This document shows, piece after piece, positions 33,601 to 44,664 of a stretch of 64,000 nt of DNA (position 1 is its first letter; each line of letters begins with the position of its first letter). A model generated the notes under the pieces. That model made no database searches, was not told the origin of the DNA, and saw only the letters and a list, made by a program, of their open reading frames with translations. The stretch spans positions 1,116,001 to 1,180,000 of the forward strand of contig RQOL01000374.1 of the NCBI GenBank assembly GCA_013076295.1. The letters run 5' to 3'. The stretch is from Sanderia malayensis (Eukaryota; Cnidaria; Scyphozoa; Semaeostomeae; Pelagiidae). The position numbers and the translations under genes were made by a program.

Positions 33601-36600
33601 TCATACTCATAGTTCAGAAATTTGGTAGCATTGATTAGCTTGGCCTCCTTTGTTTGGCTCTATAAGGTAAGCTAAGGCCAATCATTATTGATGAAAAACC
33701 AAGATATTAATTGCTTAAATTTTAAACTGGCAATCAGGCGGGTATCCTTTTTTCTTTCGTTTTACAAAATGATCTAATGAGCCTGTCCAAAAATATAGGC
33801 CTAAGCCTAAACATTGAATGTGATCTTTTAGGCCTAGGTAGAGAAGCTAGCTAGCTGCAGTAGTTCTGAGTTTTGAGGAGTGAAAAACAATTGACTGTTA
33901 TGTTTTTGTTGCATTTTACTTTATCTACCTTGAGTTGCATAAACTACTGCTAGTTATACAATGTTGATTCTTTCTGTACAGAGCAGGCTGATCCCATTCG
34001 ATCGATTCTGTGTTCCGTCCCATGCAGCAGGCATTTTTCATGGGCCTTGACATGAGTTAGTTGCCACGGCTAGCTACATGTGCTGTTGCAGTTGATCAGG
34101 AATTTCCGATCATCTACTTGGTGAAAAATTGCTGCATAAAGCATCCACGAAACATGATTTATCGCCATGTTCATTTGCGCAGTGTGCAATGCAAGTTTTT
34201 CAAGCGCGTCCTAATTTTACACATTGCGCCTGCGTTGCCTTCACGCCATGACCAGCGGCATACATTTTTCCCTCTTCTTCTAGCAAAGACACTTACTACA
34301 GATGATTTTTTTTTGGTGAATTTTGAATATTCATGAGCAATGTGGGTATGCACATATTTTCGCATCCAGTCCAGTTCCTTTATGTATTTGATAAGGATAT
34401 TTCCAACAATATTTCTGAAATCTTGTCTCAACTTCAGATTATCATCAACAGATGGTACAAATTTCGATGGGCATAAAACCTGATCCTTTCTTCTTCCGAA
34501 CTCGGATTTTGCATCTCCTTTAATTCTGTTTTGCATTGCTACGAGAATGTACAAATGCATGTCTTCTCCAGTACTCAGCCTGTTAGTTATTCGCTTCTTT
34601 GTACGTATGTCACAGTTGTCACCAACTAGCCTGAATGATGTTGGGCATGACCTTGTTTGAAGACTGTCACATTTTTCAACACCAGTGACCACAATATTAA
34701 CTGTATCGGAATCAAGTTCCTGCACTTCAATGTTCTCAAGTCCCTTATCATGAGGCATCTGACTGTCTTTAACCTGGGATAAAATACAAACTTTTCCATT
34801 GAAAATTTTGTTTTTGCATTAAAGTTGCACCATATGTGAGGTTATAAGGAAAATATTTGCTGAACATTTTTGCTATTTTTGCTATTTGCTATATCATTTG
34901 TGAATCCATCAAATCATTTTCCAAAAGTTTGATGTTTTTGATTGGCTGAAATGTTGCATGCATTTCCATCATATTCTTTTCAGACAACTTGGCTGACTTT
35001 TCCCAATATAACCTAAACTTGTTCTTGGGAATGGTAGAGAATCAGTTTAAAATAAGAATAAGAAAGGTTGAACTTTAAGGCTAACTGTTCTTTGAAGAAG
35101 AACCATGTACTGCACATACAGTATGTGTTACAATAAACTTACCAAATGTGTGTCTATCCATTCCAAAACCGGATCTTTAAAATTATGACCCATCTGAAAT
35201 TGCTTGTTTAATATTTCACCATATGACAAGGTCAATGATCTGGCATTAAGCCTGGTAATTGCTGCTTTACTTACTCCACCTCTGCGAAGAATCATTGAAT
35301 TTAAAATTGGATGAACATTCATTTTATTACTCCAAGAATTAAGTATAATTCCTGCAGCTGTCATCAATCTTGAGGTAATGTTTTCTTTTGTCTTCAGCTT
35401 GTTTCTCTTGATCTGTTTTCCATTGCACCCAGCAGCATATAACACTTTAATAAAGAAAGGGCAGTGTTGTTTGAGATCAATTTCTTGAGCATTGAATGAA
35501 ATCTTTTCAGGCAGTTCTGACATATGGTGCAATTTGAATGTGCTATTTTGCGAGCAAAACTCTCTCACTTCATTTGTAATATTTTCACAGAATTTGTTTT
35601 GCAACTCTGAATAAATTGCTTCATTTTTCAAAATGCAATTTGCTATCCCAGAAACATTGTTAGAGACAATATTTTGGGTAAGTGGAACAAATTCCTTAGG
35701 AACACTGGTGTGACTGGAAGTTCCATGTGATGTAAACACAACCTGCAATAGAAAAATAAACATCTCAATATTTTATGCTTAGAATGACAACAAAACTCTG
35801 GGAATTTAAAAAAATAATAATTAAATAGAAAGATATTGTTTGCAATGTTTTTGCAGTCAGAAATAGAGATAGAGAAATAGAGAAAATAACACTAAAAATA
35901 AACAATAACAGCAAACAAAATACAATCAATGAGTACTGAGTACTCCCTTGCTCTTGTGAGCATTAACATTATTTTGGTTATAGAGTTGAGGGATGATAAA
36001 ACTGAATATTTGTTACCTTTGCTTTTAGCTCTTCATTCGCAGAATCGAACAAAAAAGTTGAAAGTTCAAATGCAGTTGTCGTAGTTGTATTTGTTTGCTC
36101 ATTTTCTTTATTTTTTTGCTTCAGGTCACCAAAGTCAAGCTTCTGTTTTTTAAATTTTCTCAGAAGCTTTGCGTCATTTGCCAATAATAATCCTTTGTTA
36201 ATTTCACTATTAGGCTTGGCTGGTGATTCTTCTAAATACCTCTTCACTTGTTTTTTAGCATTCTTTCTTCTCCCAGTCTCAAAATGGCACACACGCTTGC
36301 GTTTTTCTTCATTCGCCCTTTTCACCGTTCTAAAACAATTCTTGCAAATAATTCTGTAATCAGTAGCATCAAGCTTCAATTGCAAATAAGACTCTAGAAT
36401 TTCTCCAGCATTTGTTAATTTGGTAACATTTTCTAATTTGAACTGACCATCGTCGGCACTGTGCTCATCCCACAGACGAATTTTCATATCAGCTGGGTTT
36501 TTATATTTTCCTACAACATTTTCACAGCAAAGAATGCATATATCTCTTCCTTCGGGAGATAATCTATATAATACTTTCCACGAAGTCTTCTTATCCGGTG

Positions 36601-36655
36601 TCGTTTGTTTCTCACTCTGGTCACTTCTTTCACATCCACCACTCGTCTCCGCCAT
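30681..36655 (-). CDS. DUF6589-family protein of element A, intact, 1,023 residues, candidate transposase
   Basis: Five exons on the minus strand: 36655-36017, 35742-35143, 34773-34297, 32273-32019 and 31781-30681. All introns are GT..AG and phase 0, and the sum is 3,072 bases with one stop. Residues 40-107 hold a CxxC...CxxC zinc motif (CILC, CKNC) followed by a basic coil, as in DNA-binding ZAD-type fingers. The DUF6589 part has LVGDNCDI (Asp 465), LLSGGDLLTVER (Asp 615), GLIPCLEDFH (Glu 647, Asp 648, His 650) and FLGVIWRLMF. A C2H2 finger CPHCHKIYKRIKSLRKHITE (Cys 763/766, His 779/784) follows. DUF6589 has no known function to my knowledge. The spaced acidic motifs suggest an RNase H-fold DDE transposase; this is inference. 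I chose the Met at 36655 (MAETSGG) because it directly precedes the conserved zinc motif. Confidence 0.85.
32819..33400. repeat. Tandem duplication, 202-bp unit, inside the DUF6589 intron 3
   Basis: GGTCTGTGTGTGAATTATGG recurs at 32819, 33021 and 33223. The first two units are almost identical over 202 bases; the third diverges after about 70 bases. It lies in the long intron between exons 3 and 4 (32274-34296), which otherwise holds nothing I recognise. Confidence 0.9.
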
Positions 36656-36747
36656 TTTTGTGTTTACAAATTGACGAACATAACAACATAACAACTGTTT
36701 AGTTTTAACACACATCCCCCGTGCAACAACATATGGTCCAGCCGCTG

Positions 36748-36883
36748 GAGTCTCGTTTTGAAGTTACCAACCCTACAAGTCTCGCTCTCTCTCCTCTCTC
36801 CTTTCCTTTTTTTCTCGTATTTTTTTTCGTTATATTTTTTTTCGTTCTCATGAATTTTTAGAGCGAGACTTGTGGCAAGTCCA
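36748..36883. repeat. Element A right terminal inverted repeat
   Basis: 136 bp, inverse of 28209-28348; the middle differs by small indels in the A/G (here T/C) tract. The tip reads CGAGACTTGTGGCAAGTCCA and is followed by the 9-bp duplication CAGATGGAC (36884-36892). Confidence 0.9.
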
Positions 36884-36983
36884 CAGATGGACAGAATATT
36901 GAATCTTTTCAAATCCTTTCAAGTGTGAATCTTACCAATGAAATCCCAAGATTTTTGAAGATATTTGCCTGAGACAGGGGAGA

Positions 36984-37512
36984 GTGAGCACACTGCAGCA
37001 CGATCAAATGGTTTTATTTAAGAAGAATAATGGCCACCCGTTTTGTAATCCCGACTTCGTTTTGGCTGCCTCTGAAAAACTTGGTTACGAAAACTGGAGG
37101 ATTTTCAACGAGATGGCGCTCTTGCTGTTCTATGTGGCCAAGACGTTTTTGTCGCAGCACCCACTGCGACAAAATTCCCAGTTAATTCCATTTGCTGTTG
37201 AGGAACAACAGAAAAAGGAATGGCATAACAACTGAAGCCAAATGAATGACAGTTTTGTACTCGTTGTTTCCCGGCTCATTTCATTAGTGAGGGACCAAAT
37301 TTAAAGATTGAGAGAGAAAGAAATTCATAGCCTGTCGCTTTCTGATCCAGACGTGACAGTAAAGCATCTTATGACAGAAAAATACAGGCTTCTGTTTGGT
37401 TCACCAGAAAGTATCCTGTCAAGCAAGTTGAGAGTCGTTTTAAAGTTGCCCGAGTTTCAGAGAAGAATATGCTGTGTTGTAATCAATGAAAGGCAGCCAT
37501 TGCATAGTTAAA
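36984..37512 (+). pseudogene. RecQ-like helicase fragment, copy D (first exon, decayed)
   Basis: Across at least three frame changes it reads NPDFVLAASEKLGYENW, then GALAVLCGQDVFVAAPT (the Walker A strand, with GKS lost), FVLVVSRLISLVRDQI, YRLLFGSPESILSS and FQRRICCVVINE, then a disturbed ESHC box. It ends in an AATG/GTATGT donor at the same codon position as the introns of copies A and B. No second exon follows within 2 kb. It starts only 12 bases after the stop of gene X. Confidence 0.65.
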
Positions 37513-38655
37513 TGGTATGTTTTTTGTTGTTTTTTAGTTTGCTATTTTTCAAAATATAAAAATTTTCCTCAATAAAGTGCAAACAACAAACAAACATATT
37601 TGATTAAGGCAGCATAGACAAAGGGGGCTTTGAGGCTTTGACACTAACAGGACAATATTTCAACCAGTTATGAGAGGCTTGTAAACTACTAACTTTAGTG
37701 TGCCAATAGATCGGTTTCACAATGACGTAAGCTCTATAGAATTGCATCTTGCAACAACTGTTGCCTCAACATGATATGCAGCTAAAGCCCAGAGCGTGCA
37801 TTGCTTTTATCCAACGTATAGAATACACTTGCAATTTTGAGAACAATACATGCTTTGAGATTTAGCTGTACATCATATCAGGGCAATAGTTGTTCCAAGG
37901 CGTATTTCAAAGAACATGTCATTGAATTAATGTGTTTCTTACTTTTTGATTTTCACTATTGATGACATCATCAAAAGTTTCACACATTATATCTTCTAAC
38001 ATTTTGATGTTAGGATATATGTCTCTTTGTATATTTTGTTCAGTTTTTCATACTCATTCAATTGATGCCATCTGTTTTTAATTTTCACGACTTTCATTTT
38101 TTCTGACTGCTACCATTTACGTCATCAATCACGTAACATGTGGGGAAAAACTTTTTTGGACACCCTTGAAAATTTGAAGGCACCGCAAATAGGAAGTCGA
38201 AACAAGAGAAAAACCCAAAATCCATCTCCAAAATTCATCAGATGTTTTAACTTTTCACTAAATGACTTACTGTCATTATTAGAAATTTCTCTTTGCATGG
38301 CATTATTTGTCGGATCGACTTTTGTGTCTGGAAATAATGTAGGAAATGCCATAGATGGTAAAAACTGTGTTTAAAATTCATTCAGTGGTTTACATCCATT
38401 ATCAAGAGCACCTCTTTTACTGTAAGAATCAAAAGCAGATCTCATGACATTTTCTTCCATGTCTTTTAATTTTGACGACTTTCATTTTTTCTGACCATTA
38501 CCCTTTAAGTCATCAATCATGTGACACGCGGAAGGAGAAATTTTTTTGGACACCCTTGAAAATTTGAAGGTACTACGATTAGGAAGTCAAAACAAGAGAA
38601 AAATCCCTGGTTACCCTCTCCACCAGTTTGTTTGAGAAAACTCCCTGTCTAAATA
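37513..38655. other. Non-coding stretch with a direct repeat of about 150 bp
   Basis: No gene. The text from TTTTAATTTTCACGACTTTC to GGAAGTCGAAACAAGAGAAA (about 38077-38217) recurs with changes at 38466-38608, including GACACCCTTGAAAATTTGAA in both. Confidence 0.7.
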
Positions 38656-39076
38656 CCGTAAATTCTCTTTTAAGCCCCCCCGGGGGCTTATTGTTTTTCA
38701 GTACTTTAAAGAGGGGGCTTATTAGAGAGGGAGGGCTAAATTGAGAGAGGGGGCTTAATAAATATTTTGTAATAGAAAACCATTTTTAGTGGTGGAAATA
38801 CATTAAATAATACATGAAATACATTATTCAATGAAGTCTGAGTGAAAAACGTTTATATCTACAATACTTAAGCCTAAATGATTTGAATTTGAATTTGTTG
38901 AGAAGTATTGAACGACCAATGAATAAAATGAAAATCTCAGTTGTTTGTCAAGTTTACTTATTTTGGCATCAGTGAAGATTGGGGGGGGGCTAAATTGAGA
39001 GGGGGGCCTATTAAATTTTTCCTTCTGAAAAGGGGGGGCTAATTAGAGAGGGGGGCTTAGTAGAGAATTTACGGTA
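38656..39076. mobile_element. MITE with TACCGTAAATTCTC termini and G/C-run subterminal repeats
   Basis: The left end TACCGTAAATTCTCTTTTAA then GCCCCCCC is mirrored on the right by GGGGGGCTTAGTAGAGAATT then TACGGTA. The interior repeats GGGGGGCTTATTAGAGAGGG. About 420 bp, no coding sequence. Same family as 9691-10131. Confidence 0.8.
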
Positions 39077-39701
39077 TGTGTACACATTTCAATTGTTTCT
39101 GTAGTTATGCAATGAAACACTTAAGTGCAATGAAACACTTAAGTGCAATGAAAGCTTAAATCCTATTAATAGGTTGCAAAAAATAATTCAATGTCTAATT
39201 TGATTTTTCTCCTTTCCCACAAAAACCGTTTATTCACATTTATTATCAAATTCATTGTTGCTTCTTGTTTTTCCGACACAAAACTGTCATTATCAACATT
39301 TAATTTCTGCCTCTGGAACAGGTACAGTATTGCCCTACAGGGCCTGGAACCAAACGTTTTCTCGCTGATCTGTCCTTTAAAAAAGAAGCACCCCCTGAAG
39401 CACCTACAAGTGCAGGGCATAGCGGTGGGGGGGGGGGGGGTTGTGCAATAATTTATGATTTATGCCACTAGGAAAACCTGAGACAAAATCATTCATTTTC
39501 AATAATTAACCATAAAAATTCCCATTTTTTCCAAAATATCTGGATTTTCTTGTGATACATACACCATTCACTTCATCGGTACATCACATACTGTAATTAC
39601 CACATGGGAATGGAATCCTCAATGAGGGCCTGCTCCACCTGTTATGGGGTTGTTCTTGGATTGTTTCCCTTGTTCTAGGGTTGGTCTTGGCATGTTCAGC
39701 C
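39077..39701. other. Non-coding stretch with G tract and GTTCTTGG repeats
   Basis: A run of 15 G (39427-39441) and, near 39645-39701, degenerate GTTCTTGG-type repeats into which element B inserted. No gene. Confidence 0.5.
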
Positions 39702-39710
39702 TGTTCTTGG
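39702..39710. other. 9-bp target-site duplication of element B, left copy
   Basis: GTTCTTGGG directly before the left tip; GTTCTTAGG at 50575-50583 directly after the right tip, one mismatch. The flank is itself rich in GTTCTTGG, which weakens this duplication as sole evidence. Confidence 0.7.
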
Positions 39711-39897
39711 GTAGCCTGCGTCACAGACCATAACTCATGTGGAGTTAAGGTCTGTGTGACAGCCTCACTTTTCTTGTCCCAACGATTTTCAGCATAAGTT
39801 AAATGAAAAATAATTTATGCGTTATATATTATGTTGCCACGGGTAACTGAGAACTGCTTCATCGCATCAAACAAATCTCTGCGCGAGAAAATGTAAG

Positions 39898-40731
39898 ATG
39901 GCGGCGGAGTGTCAACCTTTGTTGCTTTCATGTACTTTTTGTCATGAAATAATTGTGAAATCGGTGGATCAAAATTTGGTAGAAGGTAAAACTGGTGCTG
40001 TTATACTTTTCGAAGAACTAAACTTTCAAGTAGCCCTGGAATCAGAGTATTTATGTTGTAAGTGTTTAAACCAGTTACGGAAACTGAAAGGCCTAAAAGA
40101 ACAGATATCGAATTTGGACCAGGAATCGAAACAAAAACATGAATACCGAACACTTGCAGAACCATTTGCAAAGGTCACAAAGCTGAGTCTAACGCAAAAA
40201 ATGCTGATCTGGGAGAAAAGCAGCAAGCGGCGGTAAAGGGGTCTGTGTCAGTAACTTGGCCTAGTGGAATGCGCACGAGAGATGTTGGGCCTGGCCTGGT
40301 TCAACTTTGTGTGAGGCTTCTAAGATGGATGTTCAAGGAAATAGTTACTGCTGTTTGGAAAAACGAAAAACTGAAAGAACAGTTAATTGCGTTGTTCCTG
40401 AAAGAAATTGACAAAGAGTGCCGAGGTTTGTGCTCAGCAAAGAACCCAAGCATTTAAAGAAGAACATCAAAGAGTGATCTCCTAAACTTTGATTACGCTG
40501 ACATCAACAAGGAGCTAACGGATAGATCACCACTCTTAAGAAATGTTTTGATGTCCGCATCGAAGAGAAAGAGAAAAATTGAATCTGAAGAAGGAAAAGA
40601 TAATGATCGTTTGTTTTGGCTGCCTTCAGTATGTGCTTCAGTTGCATTATTGCTGAAAAACAGATCACAGTACAAGACATTGTTACAGTTACTGCTATCT
40701 CTTATCATTCATCACTCTTCTTACTCGGTAA
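39898..40731 (+). pseudogene. DUF6589 gene of element B, N-terminal part (upstream of N1)
   Basis: MAAECQPLLLSCTFCHEIIV gives the first CxxC and EYLCCKCLNQLRKLKG the second, matching exon 1 of element A. After a frameshift near the A run at 40198, SVSVTWPSGMRTRDVG and KEIDKECRGLCS follow. A stop at 40455-40457 is read through in frame into DRSPLLRNVLMSASKRKRK and LPSVCASVALLLKNRSQ, the counterpart of element A exon 2. The exon is then cut at its splice donor by N1. The gene continues at 46991. Confidence 0.75.
40723..40731. other. 9-bp target-site duplication of N1, left copy, over a splice donor
   Basis: ACTCGGTAA here and ACTTGGTAA at 46500-46508, one mismatch. Removing N1 and one copy gives ACTCGGTAAGTATA, a consensus donor (G/GTAAGT) for the DUF6589 gene of element B. 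Confidence 0.85.
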
Positions 40732-41487
40732 AGCAAGGGTGAATTTCGTTTTCACCCAATCAACTGCTTTGTTTACAATTATTCTGAGCCAATCAGAATC
40801 CACTATTTTTGATGAGTTTGTTTACATATTTTAAAGAAAAGGTGCTAACTGTGGTCGGAAAGTACACTTGAGTTTTGCAGCCCCCAGGAAAGTATACATT
40901 CAGAAAAATGAAATAAAATAAAAGATTATCATTTTTGAACAAGTTTTCTTTGAAATTAACGCTGCTTTTTGTCAGATTCTATGACATCTTTGAACAATCA
41001 CAATTTGAACAATCACAGTTTGAAATTCGACCTTCATCTGTCATGCTTAGGCCCATTTTACCGTCACCTTGGAAAGCTCACATTGAGTCAAATTCTATGC
41101 AGATTTTTATTTTTAGTCAGAGTTTAAAAGATTAATGTCCCTTCTACACATTAAAGTTTTGTTTTGCGTTGCCTCTCTCTCTCAAACTGCGAAAACCACA
41201 ACGCTGCCACGTAGAGTTTCAGTTGAGCTGCCCAGGAGCGGGGCCGGACAGTGCAAAGGAAGGAATTCTCCTCTCCGGGGGGAGGGATTTAATCTCTTGT
41301 TCAATCAAATCCCCAGCATGGAAGGACAAAACAATGACAACGGGGAGTTTTTGAGCAAAGGATAAGGATGGTTGTTACTATTTGAAAGCTGTCTTTTTTC
41401 ACAATGATCTCCACAAACGACATCATTTAATACAAGGGCATCAATACTATAAGGAGTCATCAATACTATAAGGAGATTTAAGAAGAT

Positions 41488-44400
41488 TTAATGCATTGTT
41501 GGAACATTTCGTTTCCAGTTGGCTATTTTATAGATGAGTGTGTCAACTCTCAAAGCACGCCCTGCTTCATCATCCATCATTTCACCGCCTTCAACATCAC
41601 CGTCGTCGAAATCACTTGGCATGCCTTCATCATCATTGTTTTCAACATGTGAATCATCATCACTATCATCATTTGCTTCTTGGAACGCTGTATCAAACAC
41701 TGATGCGTTTATTTTTTCACTGAGCTGCTGCAACTTCTCTGAAAGCATTTCCTTGCACAAAAAGCAAGTGCTTAAGGATGCCAGAATACAGGGTGTGTGG
41801 AAGGAATGGCCACAATTGAAGACGCGCCATGTGGGATACATACTGTTGCAGTCAGTTTTGTCACATTTCCTATTTAGAGGTAAAGATATACATCAATCAT
41901 GTGCAAAGTGTGGATTTTACTTTTACCTAATGTTGTCATGATGTTGGTTAACCATGTATTCAAAAATCCAGAAGTTTAGGTAGGAAGAGTAATTTGTTTA
42001 TTACTATACCTTTGGGGATTTGGAGCATTACTTGGAGACAAGTAGCCAAGAGGCAGTAACTCGTCACTCACAATTTTTTGTCCAAAAAGATTCGGCAGTC
42101 TCCATCTTGTCTTTTTATATTTTTTTAATTCATTTGTTTCTTTTTTTGTTTTTTTTGTTTTTGTCTACTTTCTTTGTTTACCATTGTGGCTTGTCCTGCA
42201 TTTTGAATTAAGTTTGCAAACTTTTCGGTGATGTATTCTGCTGCCTTGACTTTCATGCTGTCAATGTTCTTTCGGCTAAATGCAAAGTTTCTTGGTGGTA
42301 CATATGTGGACTTAAATTCATGCAGCTCATGCTTCCTCGAATCAATTTCTTTTCCTTTGAGGGCTATCCTGCATGCTTGATCTGTACTTGTTGTTTTCGC
42401 TCTCAGTAGAGAATGGAAATTTTCGACAGGGTACTCATCAAAAGCAGAAAGAGAAGAAGTGATAGAGTTGATGATGGGATGACCAACCTGTTTCCAGTAC
42501 TCAACATTGGAAAGGGCTATCAAAGGAGCTTTATCATAATGTCTTCTTCTGAACATGAGAAACATTAGCCAACAACGAAACAAAGAGTGATAATATTCAT
42601 CTGCCATGTTGCTTTTCAAGACAACAGAATAAACACAAAGAGTTACAGGAATGTAGTTATCCAAGAGATTCAAGAATGTAAGATATTCCACATCCTTACA
42701 ATTGGAAAAAGCAGCTAAAATTTCATCCCGAACCAATGACCAACCACCATATGAAACCTCCAGCAAGTAAGAAATTCGCCATGGCTTTGGTTTTCTTGCC
42801 AATGGCTTCTTGGCGTCAAAAAGAAATGCATACAGCTCTCCAAACAAGACATGAAATTTCACGAGGACCATTTCCCTTGAATTCAAAGAGATATGTAATG
42901 GTCCTATGAATGGCACAATGTTGGTACATTGCATTGAAATGGGATCTGCATTGTTGTAAACAATCTGACGAACAAAGAACTGAGCAGGCCAATCACCAAC
43001 CAAGGGGACAACAATTTTTTTCAAATAGTTAGACAACCCATTCTCAAGCAGTATGGACAAAGCTGATTTGAAATTTTCATAGGACTTCAATGGCATTTCT
43101 ATTGAATCAACCAGCTTGCAGTTGTCCATAGATCTCAATTGCATCATCTCCTGCTGTTGATAGTCATGAATCATCAATCTGTGTTTCTCAGATTCAGGAT
43201 CAAAGAACTTTGCTCTCATCCAGTCTGGCATTACATTGACATAACTTTTTGACAGCAGCTCAATGTTCTTGTCTAAAACACTATGCAAACCTACTAAATT
43301 TGCAGGGCTTGCATCATTTACAGGAGACTTTATATGGGAAATGGCATCCACATTTGGAAAAGATTTCACTAAAAGTGTGGCCATGTGAATAACTTGTGAT
43401 GTTTCCTGTTTTGACACACGACGATGAGCATGAATGTTGTGATAATCATCAATAAATATCACCAGCAGATGACTTTTCTCTGCAGCATTCGTAAGGAAAC
43501 CTTTCACTGTTTCACTATGATTTGTTGCAATTATATCATTAGCATTTTTTACTGTACGAGGGTGTGCTGCAAAACCCATGTTTCTAAGTATTTCCATACC
43601 ACAATCAGAAATGCCAAAACCCTGCAAAGTCCGTGCAGTTGCAACTTGAAACCAATTGGCACGCTGGGACTGACCGTAAACGAGACCATATATTATTGAG
43701 ACAGCCCTCTTTTCATTTAATTGTCTGCGCTCCAATGTCTGCCTATCTATTGTCATAGCTCCAAGGATGTCATCAAAAATTGTATGTGCACCAGCATCAC
43801 AACATAGTTTTCTAAATTCTAATGGATCTGTTATCGGTGTTCCATTTTCACCAAACCTTTCAAAACATATATCTTTAATTTTTGAAACTTGACATTTTAA
43901 ACTTAACTTGTCATCACTGTTTAGTGTTTGGCTACAATCACTTTCAATGTTTAGTGTTTGGCTACAATCACAACTATCTTGAGACCAAATCTCCTGTGAA
44001 CTTAACACTAGTTTCTGACTCGGTGAACTTAAAGTTACTGTTCTTTCTGAATCTGAAAATTCATCATCTGTGAAACAAACAAATAAATAATCTCCCTGTA
44101 TTATTTGATAATTGAAATACATGACATTATTAACTAAAATTATTCATTTGTTTGTTTTACTTGTGCAGAACTGTACTGACTGCAGACCAAGATTTACCTG
44201 TTACTACTTCACTGTCTCTATCTCCATCTTCATCATCTATGTTTAAAATACTTGTTCTTGAGTTGTTTGTTAATGCTCTTGATCTATGCTGAAATAAATA
44301 TTATGATATTTTTTGCTTAATATTTGTAAACTGGTGTTTTTTTTTTAAATTTGCAGTATATTATAAGTTTTTAGAACACTAAAAGGGCTTTGTTTTGACA

Positions 44401-44664
44401 ATTAAATTGAAAGTAGTAAATTTGCATATATACCAGATATTTTGTAAACTCTCTCTTTCTTTCACAATTTTCAATATAAAAATCACAGACATGTTTAATT
44501 CGAGAAGATTGTAAACCATTAACTTCAGCAAGTGCTTTAAAAGCTTTAATGTGTGCATATTCAAGAACTTTTAACTTGTTTCCACCAATTTGTTTTTTTG
44601 TGTTGGAGTGCTGGAACCAATGCTCATGAAGAGGGTTGCTACATTGTTTTCTAAATCTTCCCAT
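41488..44664 (-). CDS. N1-encoded protein with C-terminal RING-like zinc motif, candidate transposase
   Basis: Exon 1 is 44664-44434 (MGRFRKQCSNPLHEHWF), exon 2 44288-44198 and exon 3 from 44067. The long exon reads IFIDDYHNIHAHRRVS, HMATLLVKSF, MPDWMRAKFFDPESE, RSMDNCKLVDSIEMPLKSY, VVPLVGDWPAQFFVRQ, IVPFIGPLHISLNSREMVL and FDEYPVENFHSLLRA. Near 42150 an A-rich tract shifts the frame: one frame stops (KKQMN) while another continues with RWRLPNLFGQKIVSDELLPL to a donor near 42010. The last exon (about 41869-41488) has CDKTDC, CGHSFHTPC and CFLC, eight RING-type ligands, then an acidic stretch and YKIANWKRNV before the stop. I know this protein as a repeated, uncharacterised family in cnidarians. 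Its D...D...PLH spacing parallels DUF6589, so I suggest an RNase H-fold transposase. One homopolymer frameshift, otherwise intact. Confidence 0.75.

Larger units (their letters stand above)
28209..36883. mobile_element. Element A: RecQ-DUF6589 two-gene DNA transposon, 8,675 bp
   Basis: Terminal inverted repeats at 28209-28348 and 36748-36883 begin TGGACTTGCCACAAGTCTCG and include a purine-rich stretch ending in AACGAGACTC. They are nearly identical except in the A/G-rich middle. A perfect 9-bp duplication flanks the element. Inside are two convergent genes with stops about 13 bp apart: the RecQ-like helicase (28519-30667, plus) and the DUF6589 gene (36655-30681, minus). The DUF6589 gene is intact and the helicase has one single-base frameshift, so the element is young. 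I know no published transposon of this exact composition, but I could not search. Confidence 0.85.
27310..36972 (+). pseudogene. Gene X: protein with a GNIYxHYLxxC motif, split by element A
   Basis: The left part (27310-28035) reads VNKFLRQWVEEFYSEAVRAL, WSPQQRQQHTNQFFNFILTQ, HRFDSKNCPSSVKRCQSC and GNIYIHYLRSCLIEYQQN, then VTVPKSTVSYVPPD. A small insertion (28036-28167) and then all of element A (28209-36883) interrupt it. Right of element A, after one copy of the target duplication, the same frame as the sequence just left of it continues: the codons for SLPSDG run into QNIESFQILSSVNLTNEIP and stop at 36970-36972. I know this family only as an uncharacterised, repeated, transposon-like protein in cnidarians. 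Left-side stops (e.g. near 27431) show it was already decaying. Confidence 0.5.

Noticed and set aside
41135..41365. 76-residue frame, with near-identical mirror at 45926-46111
   Set aside because: Both copies are simply the N1 inverted arms; no domain.
43424..43699. Plus-strand frame rich in Ile/Cys
   Set aside because: Antisense to the N1 protein exon, which has conserved motifs.
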